A DNA stretch of 64,000 bases from contig NZ_NPJA01000015.1 of assembly GCF_002251295.1 (NCBI RefSeq), forward strand, positions 1 through 64,000. Direction: 5' to 3'. How positions within the stretch are numbered: position 1 is the first letter of the stretch; every line of letters begins with the position of its first letter. Below, in pieces: positions 16,095 through 25,514 of the stretch. This DNA is from Prevotella sp. P5-50. GTDB taxonomy: Bacteria > Bacteroidota > Bacteroidia > Bacteroidales > Bacteroidaceae. Both the position numbers and the translations under genes were made by a program. The notes under the pieces were generated by a model. It saw only the letters and a list, made by a program, of their open reading frames with translations, did not search any database and had not been told where the DNA came from.

Positions 16095-18146
16095 TTATTC
16101 CTTTTTCGCCTCTTTCTTTTCCGTAGGATAGTTGATACGGGTGTGATATACCGTCTTTAGCTTTTCGATGAGTATGGTTTTAGCATACTGTATATCTCTG
16201 AAGGTGATAGGACATTCGCGGAAGTATCCTTCGCTTATTTGCGAGTCGATAATGCGGTTCACCAAGTCGCGAATGTTTTGTTCGGTATAGTCGGAGAGCG
16301 ACCGTGAAGCCGCCTCTACCGAGTCAGCCATCATCAATATGGCTTGTTCGCGAGTGAAGGGATTGGGACCGGGATAGGTGAAGAGCAGGTCGTCAACATC
16401 CTCGTTGGGGTGTTCGTTCTTGTATCTGATGTAGAAGAACTTGGCTTTTCCCTGTCCGTGGTGGGTCGATATGAAGTCGCGAATGGGTTTAGGCAGGTTG
16501 TAGCGGTCTGCCATTTTCTGTCCTTCGGTTACGTGGCTGATGATAATCTGTGCGCTCTTGATGTCGTCGATCATGTCGTGGGGATCCACACCCGTCTGGT
16601 TTTCGGTAAAATAGATAGGGTTCGACAACTTACCTATGTCATGATATAGCGCGCCCGTGCGCACGAGTGTGGCGTTGGCGCCTATCTTGTTGGCAATCTC
16701 TCCAGCAAGGTTTGCCACTTGGATAGAGTGGTTAAAGGTGCCGGGAGCTATCTCACTCATGCGGCGCAAGAGGTCGTTGTTGGAATTGGAGAGTTCGATC
16801 AGGGTGATGTCGCTGGTGAATCCGAAGAGTTTCTCTACCAGATAGAGTAGCGGATAAGCGAAGAGCAGGGTCACACCGTTTACCATCAGATAGTTGTACG
16901 AACTATAGTCTATCTGTGTCAGCGAACTGTTGCGCATCCAGTCGAATGCCAGATTGGTAATCATGGCGGCAGCGGTGGCAATGATGGCTGTCTTGAAAAG
17001 CTGGGAACGCTGTGTCATTTCGCGAAGCGAACAGATGGCAGTAAGACCGGCAACCGACTCTACCACGATAAATTCGAAGGGGTGGGCGAGCATGATGGCA
17101 CAGATGAGTACCATGGTTATGTGTGCCATAAATGCCGTTCGCGAGTCGAGGAACACACGGATAAAGATGGGCACCATGGCATACGGCAACAGATAGACGT
17201 GGATGAACGTGTTGCGTACAAAGATTGCTGTGAGCAGACAGAACACCACCGTCAATACGTAGAGCATGGCTATGCTACGCGGTTTCTCCAGATAGTCGCG
17301 CCGGAAAAGAAAGATATAGACCGTAAAGGTGATCATGAAGATAGCCACATACATGATCTGTCCGAGCAGTACCAACTGGTTTTGCGTGCTGTCTTGCTGC
17401 AACCGCTCGTTTTCTTTCATATACGATTCAATGATGCGGTAGGTCTTGTCGGTCACGATTTCGCCTCGGCCAATCACCTTCTGTCCCTTCTGCACCACAC
17501 CGCTTGCCAGTGCAATGCTGGAGAGAATGTCGCTCTTGCTTGCTTCGCTGCGCTCGCGGTCAAAGTAAAGATTGTTGGTGATATAGTCGTTGAGGTCGCA
17601 TTTCTGTAGGATGGGGCGCTGCAGGGCAAGGGGTTCTTCGCGGAAAAGCTGCTCATAGGCGGTCTTGGTGGAATAGACGCTTGCCACAGGAATACTTCCT
17701 GCCACCTTGCCGCTTACCACGCGAATCATGGCGGCAGTATCTGCGCGCAGTTCTGAATAATCGGCTGAAGGCATGATGCCCTGCTGGTATAGCTCGTGAA
17801 GGCACTTGACTATCATGTTGACATACTCAGGACCAAGGCCTGGAATACCGTCGGCAAAATCGGTGCGGAACTTGCGTATCATGCGACTCTCCGTCTCCTT
17901 GTCGTATTTGTAGTAGGGCTCATAGTCCTTCATCAAGCTGTCTTTCTCGGCATTGATGGCGGCTTCCGACTTATAAACGGGGAAATCGAAGGGGGCGGTG
18001 AAGTCGGCATATTTCCATGGTTTGCCCTGTTCGGCAAAGAAATAGTTGCGGCTGTCGCGGGGAATCGCCCACACAATCAACAGCACGGAAACGGTGATGA
18101 GTGCTGCGCAAATCATTAAGCTGCGCCAATAGTTATTTTCTTTCAC
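16095..18146 (-). CDS. 7TM-HD family membrane phosphohydrolase (PgpH-like)
   Basis: A membrane protein of the 7TMR-HDED plus 7TM-7TMR_HD plus HD arrangement, the family of the c-di-AMP phosphodiesterase PgpH. One N-terminal helix (ICAALITVSVLLIVWAIP) leads to an extracytoplasmic domain, then about seven membrane helices, then a cytoplasmic HD domain. The HD motif is intact: FNHSIQVANLAGEIA, GALYHDIGKL and ISHVTEG with further His residues. Open frame extends up to 18248, but the -7 box at 18198-18205 lies inside that extension. The GTG at 18146 (VKENNYWRSLM) is therefore preferred, giving 683 residues. Cyclic-dinucleotide hydrolysis is inferred from the family. Confidence 0.85.
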   Translation of the reverse strand: MKENNYWRSLMICAALITVSVLLIVWAIPRDSRNYFFAEQGKPWKYADFTAPFDFPVYKSEAAINAEKDSLMKDYEPYYKYDKETESRMIRKFRTDFADGIPGLGPEYVNMIVKCLHELYQQGIMPSADYSELRADTAAMIRVVSGKVAGSIPVASVYSTKTAYEQLFREEPLALQRPILQKCDLNDYITNNLYFDRERSEASKSDILSSIALASGVVQKGQKVIGRGEIVTDKTYRIIESYMKENERLQQDSTQNQLVLLGQIMYVAIFMITFTVYIFLFRRDYLEKPRSIAMLYVLTVVFCLLTAIFVRNTFIHVYLLPYAMVPIFIRVFLDSRTAFMAHITMVLICAIMLAHPFEFIVVESVAGLTAICSLREMTQRSQLFKTAIIATAAAMITNLAFDWMRNSSLTQIDYSSYNYLMVNGVTLLFAYPLLYLVEKLFGFTSDITLIELSNSNNDLLRRMSEIAPGTFNHSIQVANLAGEIANKIGANATLVRTGALYHDIGKLSNPIYFTENQTGVDPHDMIDDIKSAQIIISHVTEGQKMADRYNLPKPIRDFISTHHGQGKAKFFYIRYKNEHPNEDVDDLLFTYPGPNPFTREQAILMMADSVEAASRSLSDYTEQNIRDLVNRIIDSQISEGYFRECPITFRDIQYAKTILIEKLKTVYHTRINYPTEKKEAKKE

Positions 18147-18197
18147 GGGCAGAATAATTTTCGTTATTGATAATGAAGCTGTCTTCCGACTTTTTGG

Positions 18198-18205
18198 CAA
18201 AGTTA
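18198..18205 (-). promoter_or_regulatory. -7 box of the 7TM-HD gene
   Basis: The minus strand reads TAACTTTG, 51 bases upstream of the GTG at 18146. It is back-to-back with the gltX box at 18270 and argues against a translation start farther upstream. Confidence 0.6.
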
Positions 18206-18269
18206 CGATAAAAAACGGAAAGTATGTGGTTTTCAAGCAAAAAAACATGAATATATGAAAAAAAATGTG

Positions 18270-18277
18270 TACTTTTG
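18270..18277 (+). promoter_or_regulatory. -7 box of gltX
   Basis: TACTTTTG matches TAnnTTTG, 35 bases before the gltX ATG. The -33 region is weak. Confidence 0.6.
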
Positions 18278-18312
18278 CAAAGTATTAATCCGTTTCTAAG
18301 ATTATTTGTAAG

Positions 18313-19830
18313 ATGACAGAAAGAAAAGTAAGGGTGCGTTTTGCTCCGAGTCCTACTGGCGCGCTTCATATCGGAGGTGTGCGAACTGCATTGTATAATT
18401 ATCTTTTTGCCCGTCAGCATGGCGGACAATTGGTGTTTCGTATAGAGGATACCGATTCCAACCGCTTCGTGCCTGGTGCCGAAGAGTATATCATAGAATC
18501 GTTTAAGTGGCTGGGTATCCAGTTTGACGAGGGTGTTTCCTTCGGTGGCGATAAGGGACCTTACCGTCAGAGCGAGCGTCGCGATATCTACAAGAAATAT
18601 GTGAAGCAACTGCTCGATGGAGGCAGTGCCTATATTGCCTTCGATACTCCACAGGAGTTGGAAGCCAAGCGTGCAGAGATACAAAACTTCCAGTACGATT
18701 GCCACACCCGTCAGCAGATGCGCAACTCGCTGACCATGCCTGCCGAAGAAGTGCAGGCACTGATTGCTGAAGGCAAGCAGTATGTTGTGCGTTTCAAGGT
18801 GGAACCCGGTCAGGAGATATTGGTCAACGATATGATTCGTGGCGAAGTACACGTCAAGAGCGATATCGTAGATGATAAAGTGCTCTATAAGAGTGCCGAC
18901 GAACTGCCCACTTATCACCTCGCCAACATAGTGGATGACCATCTGATGGAAATCTCTCACGTGATTCGTGGTGAGGAATGGTTGCCCAGTGCACCGCTCC
19001 ACGTCATGCTCTATCGCGCCTTTGGATGGGAAGATACTATGCCACGCTTTGCCCATCTGCCGTTGTTGCTCAAACCAGACGGTAAGGGTAAGCTCTCTAA
19101 GCGCGATGGCGACCGCCTCGGTTTCCCTGTGTTCCCCCTCGAATGGCATGATCCTAAGACTGGCGAAGTATCATCGGGATACCGCGAGAGTGGCTATTTT
19201 CCAGAGGCTGTTATCAATTTCTTGGCACTGTTGGGATGGAATCCCGGTACCGAACAGGAGTTGTTCACACTCGACGAACTCGTCAAGCTGTTTGATATCA
19301 CTAAGTGTTCGAAGGCTGGCGCACGCTTCGCTTACGAGAAAGGAATATGGTTCAACCACGAATATATCCTTAAGAAGAGCAACGAGGAAATTGCCTCACT
19401 CTTCGAACCCATTTGTCGTGAACATGGGGTCAGCGATTCATCGGAGCGCATTCTGCAGGTGGTGACGATGATGAAAGACCGCGTCTCGTTTGTTAAGGAA
19501 CTGTGGCCCCTCTGCTCGTTCTTCTTTGAAGCACCCACAGCCTACGATGAGAAAACAGCTAAAAAGCGTTGGAAAGCCGATTCGGCACAGCAGCTTACCG
19601 AACTGATTGATGTGCTGGAGGGTATCGACGACTTCTCATTGGAGAATCAGGAAAAGATTGTACACGAGTGGATAGAGCAAAAAGAATATAAACTCGGCAA
19701 TATCATGAATGCCTGGCGACTCACTCTCGTCGGCGAAGGCAAGGGTCCTGGTATGTTCGACATATCGGCATTCCTCGGCAAGGAAGAGACCATTGCCCGT
19801 ATGAAAAAGGCAATTGAAGTGTTGGGCTAA
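18313..19830 (+). CDS. gltX: Glutamyl-tRNA synthetase
   Basis: A 505-residue class I aminoacyl-tRNA synthetase that charges tRNA-Glu in the cytoplasm. The first signature is [11 protein letters not shown] (HIGG at 19-22) and the second, KLSKR, is at 260-264 (the KMSKS equivalent). The C-terminal third is the helical anticodon-binding domain. Length is normal. An insertion after KLSKR ([18 protein letters not shown]) is a usual Bacteroidetes feature of this enzyme. waaA follows after 18 bases, suggesting co-transcription. No amidation genes are seen nearby to suggest a non-discriminating role. Confidence 0.97.
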   Translation: MTERKVRVRFAPSPTGALHIGGVRTALYNYLFARQHGGQLVFRIEDTDSNRFVPGAEEYIIESFKWLGIQFDEGVSFGGDKGPYRQSERRDIYKKYVKQLLDGGSAYIAFDTPQELEAKRAEIQNFQYDCHTRQQMRNSLTMPAEEVQALIAEGKQYVVRFKVEPGQEILVNDMIRGEVHVKSDIVDDKVLYKSADELPTYHLANIVDDHLMEISHVIRGEEWLPSAPLHVMLYRAFGWEDTMPRFAHLPLLLKPDGKGKLSKRDGDRLGFPVFPLEWHDPKTGEVSSGYRESGYFPEAVINFLALLGWNPGTEQELFTLDELVKLFDITKCSKAGARFAYEKGIWFNHEYILKKSNEEIASLFEPICREHGVSDSSERILQVVTMMKDRVSFVKELWPLCSFFFEAPTAYDEKTAKKRWKADSAQQLTELIDVLEGIDDFSLENQEKIVHEWIEQKEYKLGNIMNAWRLTLVGEGKGPGMFDISAFLGKEETIARMKKAIEVLG

Positions 19831-19848
19831 TCACTTGGCGCGCTATTT

Positions 19849-21066
19849 ATGTATAATATCGTCATTTATATCTATCTCATTGGTGTGGTCATAGCCTCGC
19901 TTTTCAGTAAAAAGGTGAGGAATATGTGGCGTGGAGAACGTCGGGCCATTGGCATCATCAAGGAGAAAATGGATCCTAACGCGCAGTATGTATGGTTTCA
20001 TGCTGCGTCGCTGGGTGAGTTTGAACAGGGGCGTCCGCTCATGGAACAGCTGAAGCGTGAACATCCGGAATATAAGATTCTGCTGACGTTCTTCTCGCCT
20101 TCGGGCTATGAGGTGCGCAAAAACTATGAAGGCGCAGATATCATTACCTATCTGCCCCTTGACACGATCATGAATGCACGCCGTTTCCTGCGTACCATAC
20201 GTCCGGTCATGGCATTCTTCATCAAGTATGAGTTTTGGTACAACTACCTGCACATCCTCAAATACAGAAAGGTGCCGGTATATAGTGTGTCGAGCATCTT
20301 CAGACCCGAACAGGTGTTCTTCAAGTGGTATGGACGTAGCTACGGACGCGTACTGCACTGCTTTACCCACTTCTTCGTGCAGAACGAGATCAGCCGACAA
20401 CTGTTGGCAAAGATTGGCATCAACGAGGTGACCGTGGTTGGCGATACCCGCTTTGACCGCGTGCTGCAAATCAAAGAGGCTGCCAAGCAGTTGCCTGTGG
20501 TGGAAGCATTTACTGACGGACACCGCACATTTGTGGCTGGTTCGAGCTGGCAACCCGATGAAGATATCTTCATCCCATGGTTTAATGCACATAAAGACTG
20601 GAAACTCATCATCGCTCCACACGTCATCGGGGAGGATCATCTGCAACAGATTCTATCGAAAATAGAAGGTAAGGCGGTGCGCTACACACAGGCTTCGGCT
20701 GAAGAGGTGCGCGATGCACAGGTGCTTATCATCGACTGTTTCGGTCTGCTCAGCAGCATCTATCACTACGGTGAAGTGGCGTATGTGGGTGGAGGATTCG
20801 GTGTGGGCATCCATAACCTGCCTGAGGCTGCGGTATGGGGAGTGCCCGTGATCTTCGGACCCAACAACCAGCGATTCCAGGAAGCACAGCAGCTCAAGGC
20901 GTGCGGCGGTGGACTGGAAATCAACGGTGCTGCCGATTTCCAGCGTATCATGGATCGCTTTGATGCCAACCCACAGCAGGTGGAGGCTGACGGAAAGAAG
21001 GCTGGCGACTATGTGAAAGGTAAGGCTGGCGCCACAGACAAGGTGCTGCACAGTGTAGGACTCTAA
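19849..21066 (+). CDS. waaA: Kdo transferase (3-deoxy-D-manno-octulosonate transferase)
   Basis: A 405-residue inner membrane-associated glycosyltransferase that adds Kdo to lipid A precursors in lipopolysaccharide synthesis. An N-terminal membrane anchor (IVIYIYLIGVVIASLF) precedes the GT30 N-domain. The motif VWFHAASLGEFEQ contains the catalytic Glu of SxGE, and the second domain carries AYVGGGFGVGIHNLPEAAVWGVPVIFGP for CMP-Kdo binding. It is placed between gltX and a gamma-carbonic anhydrase gene, at 18 and 14 bases, consistent with one operon. Confidence 0.95.
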   Translation: MYNIVIYIYLIGVVIASLFSKKVRNMWRGERRAIGIIKEKMDPNAQYVWFHAASLGEFEQGRPLMEQLKREHPEYKILLTFFSPSGYEVRKNYEGADIITYLPLDTIMNARRFLRTIRPVMAFFIKYEFWYNYLHILKYRKVPVYSVSSIFRPEQVFFKWYGRSYGRVLHCFTHFFVQNEISRQLLAKIGINEVTVVGDTRFDRVLQIKEAAKQLPVVEAFTDGHRTFVAGSSWQPDEDIFIPWFNAHKDWKLIIAPHVIGEDHLQQILSKIEGKAVRYTQASAEEVRDAQVLIIDCFGLLSSIYHYGEVAYVGGGFGVGIHNLPEAAVWGVPVIFGPNNQRFQEAQQLKACGGGLEINGAADFQRIMDRFDANPQQVEADGKKAGDYVKGKAGATDKVLHSVGL

Positions 21067-21080
21067 TCATTGACTATCTT

Positions 21081-21617
21081 ATGGCTTTAATCAAGACGAT
21101 AAAAGGACTCGCACCCAAATGGGGACGCGACTGCTATTTTAGTGAAAATGCCACCATCGTGGGCGAAGTGACCATGGGCGACGAGTGTTCTATATGGTTT
21201 AATGCGGTGGTAAGGGGCGATGTGGCTCCTATTACCATCGGTGACCGCACCAATGTGCAAGATGGTTCCTGTATTCATGTGACCCACGACACGGGTCCGA
21301 CAGTGATCGGCAGCGATGTAACCATCGGTCATAACGTCACCGTACATGCCTGCACCATCCACGACGGAGCACTCATTGGCATGGGATCAACACTGCTCGA
21401 CGGATGTGAAGTGGGCGAGGGAGCTATCGTGGCTGCCGGTGCATTGGTGCTCCAAAACACGAAGATAGGACCTCACGAGATATGGGGTGGAGTGCCTGCC
21501 AAATATCTTAAACCTACGCGTCCGGGACAGACTGATAATGCCAAGCACTATGTGGAATACTCCAAATGGTATAAGGAGGAAAATCCAGATTGCCATTTCG
21601 GCAAACAAACAGAATGA
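21081..21617 (+). CDS. Gamma-carbonic anhydrase family protein
   Basis: A 178-residue left-handed beta-helix protein of the gamma-carbonic anhydrase/YrdA/PaaY group. Hexapeptide repeats run through ATIVGEVTMGDECSIWFNAVVRGD to the C-terminal helix. The likely zinc ligands are present: His in CIHVTHDT and the pair in IGHNVTVHACTIHDGAL. Members form trimers with metal at subunit interfaces; many lack strong hydratase activity, so the biochemical role is open. Its stop codon overlaps the next start in the sequence ATGA. Confidence 0.88.
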   Translation: MALIKTIKGLAPKWGRDCYFSENATIVGEVTMGDECSIWFNAVVRGDVAPITIGDRTNVQDGSCIHVTHDTGPTVIGSDVTIGHNVTVHACTIHDGALIGMGSTLLDGCEVGEGAIVAAGALVLQNTKIGPHEIWGGVPAKYLKPTRPGQTDNAKHYVEYSKWYKEENPDCHFGKQTE

Positions 21618-23854
21618 TCATGAACATCGGAAAGACGCTGCTGACGGTATTTGCCATGATGGTTGTCATGGCGAAAGTACAAGCCCAGCCCGCTCCCTAC
21701 GAATGGACTTCGCCAAGCAGCAATGCCTCGCAGTCGATGCCGTGTGGCGGAGGTGATGTGGGCATGAACGTCTGGGTGGAACAGGGTGATGTGCTCTTCT
21801 ACCTCTCGCGCAGCGGCTGTTTCGATGAAAACAATAGTTTGCTGAAGCTCGGACGCTTACGCATTCATCTCTCGCGACCATTCAATACTACTGCCTTCCG
21901 CCAGCGGTTGGTGTTGCAGGAAGGCTATTGTGAAGTGACCGACGGTAGTCAGACCGTATTGATATGGGCGGATGTGGAGAAACCCGTGGTACATGTGGAG
22001 ATGACCGACAAGCAGGGCAACTGTCAGGCAGAGGTATCGTATGAGTCGTGGAGAACCCATGACAGGCTGCTTGGCAAGCGTGGTCGTTTTCAAACTTCCT
22101 ATAAATTTGCTGCTCCTAAAACGCTTGTCACAAGGCGCGACAGTATTCTGAAGGCTGCGGACAAGCTGATATTCTTCCATCATAACAGTGATGTGACCAT
22201 CTTCGATGCTACGGTGAAGCAGCAGAAAATGGAGACGGTGAAACAACAGATGTATAATCCTTTGGCGAAACTGACCTTCGGTGGACAACTGACAGGCGAC
22301 GGCTTTGTGTTTGACAGTCATTCTACAGGGCAATATGCCAGTACCGACTATGAGCGATGGACCTATCGCTCGACCAGAAAAGCATCGCGCCAAGCGGTTA
22401 TGATTGCTATGGCTACGTGTCAGGGAACCATGGCGCAATGGATGCAACAACTGGCACAAACCACGAAAACCGTCAATCAGAAACGTGACAAGAAAGTCGC
22501 TCGGCAGTGGTGGCGGCAGTTCTGGCAACGCAGTTTCGTAGAGGGCAACGTTCCCGCTGTGCGCAACTATACCTTGTTCCGCTATATGTTAGGGTGCAAC
22601 AGTCGTGGCGAATGGCCTACAAAATTCAACGGCGGACTCTTTACTTTCGATCCGGAATATGTGGAAAAGGCTCCCGAATATCGCATCACACCCGACTACC
22701 GCAACTGGGGCGGTGGTGTGCATACGGCACAAAACCAACGGTTGGTGTATTGGCCGATGCTGAAAAATGGCGATTATGATGTGCTTAAACCACAACTCGA
22801 CTTCTATCTTCGCATCTATCGCAATGCAGAATTGCGGTCGAAGGTGTATTGGAACCATGGCGGTGCGTGTCTCACAGAACAGGTGGAAAACTATGGTTTG
22901 CCTTGTTTGCCGGAGTATGGCACGAAGCGTCCCGATGACTTTGACCCTGGCATGGAGCGCAATGCGTGGTTGGAATACGAATGGGACACCTGCTTGGAGT
23001 TTTGCATGATGGCGTTGGAGGCGCATCGCTATTCGGGTATGGATATCTCCGACTATGTGCCGATGATACGATCATGTCTCCGCTTCTTCGATGAACACTA
23101 TCAGTATCTGGCACGCAAACGCAGTGCAAAGACGCTCGATGGAAACGGAAAACTGGTGCTCTATCCCGGAAGTGGATGTGAGACTATCAAGGGTGCCTAT
23201 AATTCTACTTCTACTATTGCGGCTTTGCGCACCGTGACCACAGCACTCATTGACTATCTGGGTGGCGACTCGCTGCTCGCTGACTTCTATCAGCGATTGC
23301 CGGAGATTACGGTTCGCGATGGAAAAATTGCTCCTGCTGTACATTATGAAAGGGTGCAGAATGTGGAAACACCACAACTCTATCCGGTATTTCCATGGCG
23401 CATCTATGGCGTAGGACGCCCTGATATCGACGTGGCGAAACGCACCTATCAGGAAGATTCATTGGCGCTGAAGTTCCGAACGCACATCGGTTGGAAACAG
23501 GATGTGATATGGGCAGCATGTCTCGGCATGAGAGATGAGGCAAAAGGACTATTGGAAAAGAAACTTGCCGACGGTCCGCATCGCTTTCCGGCATTTTGGG
23601 GACCTGGCTATGATTGGACTCCTGACCACAACTGGGGCGGTTCGGGCATGATTGGCATGCAGGAAATGCTGTTGCAGGAAGTTGGTGATAAACTCTATAT
23701 CTTCCCGGCATGGCCTGAAGAGTGGGATGTTCACTTCCGACTACATGCTGCTCATGGCACCATTGTTGAGGCTGAAATGAAAGGTGGAAAGGTGGTTTCG
23801 GTCAAAGTGACACCTGTCGAAAGACAGAAAGATGTGGTGAATGTATTGCAGTAG
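21614..23854 (+). CDS. Secreted DUF5703 protein (predicted glycoside hydrolase)
   Basis: A 746-residue exported protein. The start at 21614 overlaps the preceding stop by four bases (ATGA), implying translational coupling; ATG 21620 is an alternative. A signal peptide ends VQAQ. The N-terminal region (WTSPSSNASQSMPCGGGDVGMNVWV, then LLKLGRLRIHL) is the DUF5703 beta-sandwich, and the rest (about 300-700) looks like an alpha/alpha barrel related to GH95-like enzymes. Candidate acidic residues lie in WNHGGACLTEQ and WLEYEWDTCLEF. The substrate is unknown; activity on plant or mucin glycans is inference from the family and the nearby pectin enzyme. Confidence 0.8.
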   Translation: MIMNIGKTLLTVFAMMVVMAKVQAQPAPYEWTSPSSNASQSMPCGGGDVGMNVWVEQGDVLFYLSRSGCFDENNSLLKLGRLRIHLSRPFNTTAFRQRLVLQEGYCEVTDGSQTVLIWADVEKPVVHVEMTDKQGNCQAEVSYESWRTHDRLLGKRGRFQTSYKFAAPKTLVTRRDSILKAADKLIFFHHNSDVTIFDATVKQQKMETVKQQMYNPLAKLTFGGQLTGDGFVFDSHSTGQYASTDYERWTYRSTRKASRQAVMIAMATCQGTMAQWMQQLAQTTKTVNQKRDKKVARQWWRQFWQRSFVEGNVPAVRNYTLFRYMLGCNSRGEWPTKFNGGLFTFDPEYVEKAPEYRITPDYRNWGGGVHTAQNQRLVYWPMLKNGDYDVLKPQLDFYLRIYRNAELRSKVYWNHGGACLTEQVENYGLPCLPEYGTKRPDDFDPGMERNAWLEYEWDTCLEFCMMALEAHRYSGMDISDYVPMIRSCLRFFDEHYQYLARKRSAKTLDGNGKLVLYPGSGCETIKGAYNSTSTIAALRTVTTALIDYLGGDSLLADFYQRLPEITVRDGKIAPAVHYERVQNVETPQLYPVFPWRIYGVGRPDIDVAKRTYQEDSLALKFRTHIGWKQDVIWAACLGMRDEAKGLLEKKLADGPHRFPAFWGPGYDWTPDHNWGGSGMIGMQEMLLQEVGDKLYIFPAWPEEWDVHFRLHAAHGTIVEAEMKGGKVVSVKVTPVERQKDVVNVLQ

Positions 23855-23891
23855 CCGTTGCAAGGATTCATGCAGACACCAGTTTGTTATC

Positions 23892-24038
23892 GTGTGGTCG
23901 AATGGTGGTCGAATGGTGGTCGATCGGTGGTCGTAAATCTGTACTGTATTTTTTGTGATTGATTGTAGGTCAATAAGATAGAAAAACAGGGTGGTCGATG
24001 GTCGAATATTTCGTGTGTCGCGTGCGCGTGCGCGATAC
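23892..24038 (+). repeat. GGTGGTCGA/alternating-GC intergenic repeat, copy B
   Basis: Four consecutive GGTGGTCG-type units with an 11-bp step (from 23893, 23904, 23915 and 23926) are followed, after 55 bases, by GGTGGTCGATGGTCGAATATTTCG (23990-24013) and the alternating tract TCGCGTGCGCGTGCGCG (24018-24034). Order and sequence match copies near 2126 and 47805. It lies between the 3' ends of two convergent genes; the rest of 23855-24210 holds only the terminator. Confidence 0.8.
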
Positions 24039-24154
24039 ATATATACAATGTGAACAAATACTTTTCTTGATTTAACCACTATGCTTCATGGTTTATGGAG
24101 CTTAGAAACTATGGTGTGTTCCGTTGATAAGCAACATTTCCTATATAACAAAGA

Positions 24155-24184
24155 AAAGGTCCTGACGGCATGGTCAGGACCTTT
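24155..24184. terminator. Bidirectional terminator between DUF5703 gene and mdh
   Basis: AAAGGTCCTGAC (24155-24166) pairs perfectly with GTCAGGACCTTT (24173-24184) around a 6-base loop. A and T runs on both sides let it serve both converging transcripts. It lies 27 bases beyond the mdh stop. Confidence 0.85.
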
Positions 24185-24210
24185 GAACAATAGTTCGTGT
24201 AAGTTATGAA

Positions 24211-25203
24211 TTAGAGGTTGGGGTTCATTTCCTTCCATTCAGCAACGGGAGGAACGATGCCCAGTTCTACGATCTCGTCGCGCATCTTGCAAAGGTGCTC
24301 GTAAGACTTGGCGAGTGAAGCCATCTCCTCTTCTGTACCAGCAGGCTCAACAAAGTGAACACCAGTCTTGTCGATGGTAGAAGGCATAGCCATCATCACG
24401 TTCTTGAAACCACACTTGTCGCAGTTTACATAGCAACCAGCAGGCAGAGTGAACTTCTCACCACCCATAGCAGCCTCAATCATCTTCACTGCATTGTAGG
24501 CAGGGCTCTGGAATGAGCTACGACCACGGAGCTTGATGATGTTTGAACCACCCTGTACGGTGTGGTGCTTGATCTCTTCCCAACGCTCAGCTGAGAGGCC
24601 CATCTCTGAGAGAGGTTTGCCGTCAACCTTAACCTGAGAAGCGAATACTGCCATCTGCTCACCGTGACCACCATAGGTGTGAGCACCGGTAACCTTATCC
24701 TGCTGAACACCGAACTCCAGTGCGAGAGCCTGCTGCAGACGGGTTGAGTCAAGAGCAGCAAGTGAAGTCAGCTGGTTGGGTTTCAGACCTGAGTGGATAA
24801 GAGCAGTAAGAGCTGTTACGTCAGCGGGGTTGAAGATAACAACAACGTGCTCCACTTCGGGGCAGTACTTCTTGATGTTGTCACCAAACTCAGCAGCGAT
24901 CTGGCAGTTACCTTTCAGCAGATCCTCGCGAGTCATACCGTCTTTACGGGGAGCACCACCTGAAGAGATGATGTATTTAGCACCTGTGAAAGCCTCTTCG
25001 GGATTAACAGTATAAGTAACGTTAGCACCTGCGAAAGCGCACTGCTGAATTTCGTCGAATACACCATGAACACCTGGCTCATAGATATCGTACAGACAGA
25101 TGTTAGGAGTCAGACCGAGCATCAAAGCGCTCTGTACCATGTTTGAACCAATCATACCGCCGGCACCGACGATCAAAAGCTTGTCATTTGATAAATATTC
25201 CAT
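24211..25203 (-). CDS. mdh: Malate dehydrogenase
   Basis: A 330-residue cytoplasmic NAD-dependent dehydrogenase that interconverts malate and oxaloacetate, used in Bacteroidales for the reductive route from oxaloacetate to succinate and propionate. The Rossmann motif GAGGMIGS is at 13-20 and an Asp at the end of strand two (D39, CLYD) favours NAD. Substrate-binding Arg residues lie in APRKDGMTR (R86, R92), and the catalytic His is in HTYGGHGEQ (H180). It is monocistronic, with its own -7 box and terminator. Sequence alone separates it from lactate dehydrogenase only moderately; length and the HTYGGHG context favour malate. Confidence 0.9.
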   Translation of the reverse strand: MEYLSNDKLLIVGAGGMIGSNMVQSALMLGLTPNICLYDIYEPGVHGVFDEIQQCAFAGANVTYTVNPEEAFTGAKYIISSGGAPRKDGMTREDLLKGNCQIAAEFGDNIKKYCPEVEHVVVIFNPADVTALTALIHSGLKPNQLTSLAALDSTRLQQALALEFGVQQDKVTGAHTYGGHGEQMAVFASQVKVDGKPLSEMGLSAERWEEIKHHTVQGGSNIIKLRGRSSFQSPAYNAVKMIEAAMGGEKFTLPAGCYVNCDKCGFKNVMMAMPSTIDKTGVHFVEPAGTEEEMASLAKSYEHLCKMRDEIVELGIVPPVAEWKEMNPNL

Positions 25204-25242
25204 AGTTGTTTTTTATTAATGATGTTTGTTCTTCTTTCGATG

Positions 25243-25250
25243 CAAAGTTA
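25243..25250 (-). promoter_or_regulatory. -7 box of mdh
   Basis: The minus strand reads TAACTTTG, 39 bases before the mdh ATG. The -33 region is poor. Confidence 0.6.
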
Positions 25251-25514
25251 GCAAAAAAACTTATTATATGAAACACTTTAATTGCAATTTAATGTTATAA
25301 AAATTAAAATATCATACGTTTGTAAACTCCATGTGGCAATTGTCCGTCCTTTTTGAAGAACTATTTCCTATATATTGGCTATAGATGGGATTCGGCTATA
25401 TTCTTTTTTGTTATTTCTTTGTTGAAACTGTTACAGTAGGCATACCAAATAGTCCATGTTGCAACTAAGATTGTTTCCATAAATAGATGTTGCTTATGAG
25501 AGTAGTAGTACGCT
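25251..25514. other. A/T-rich spacer without recognisable content
   Basis: Between the mdh promoter and the 3' end of the restriction-modification remnant, no gene, repeat or clear hairpin was found. It may contain further decayed sequence from the remnant's locus. Confidence 0.5.

Noticed and set aside
18147..18248. Longer start for the 7TM-HD gene
   Set aside because: The extension crosses a -7 box and has no similarity to the family N-terminus.
18133..19149. 338-codon minus-strand frame across the gltX start
   Set aside because: It is antisense to the conserved gltX signatures and overlaps the promoters of both flanking genes.
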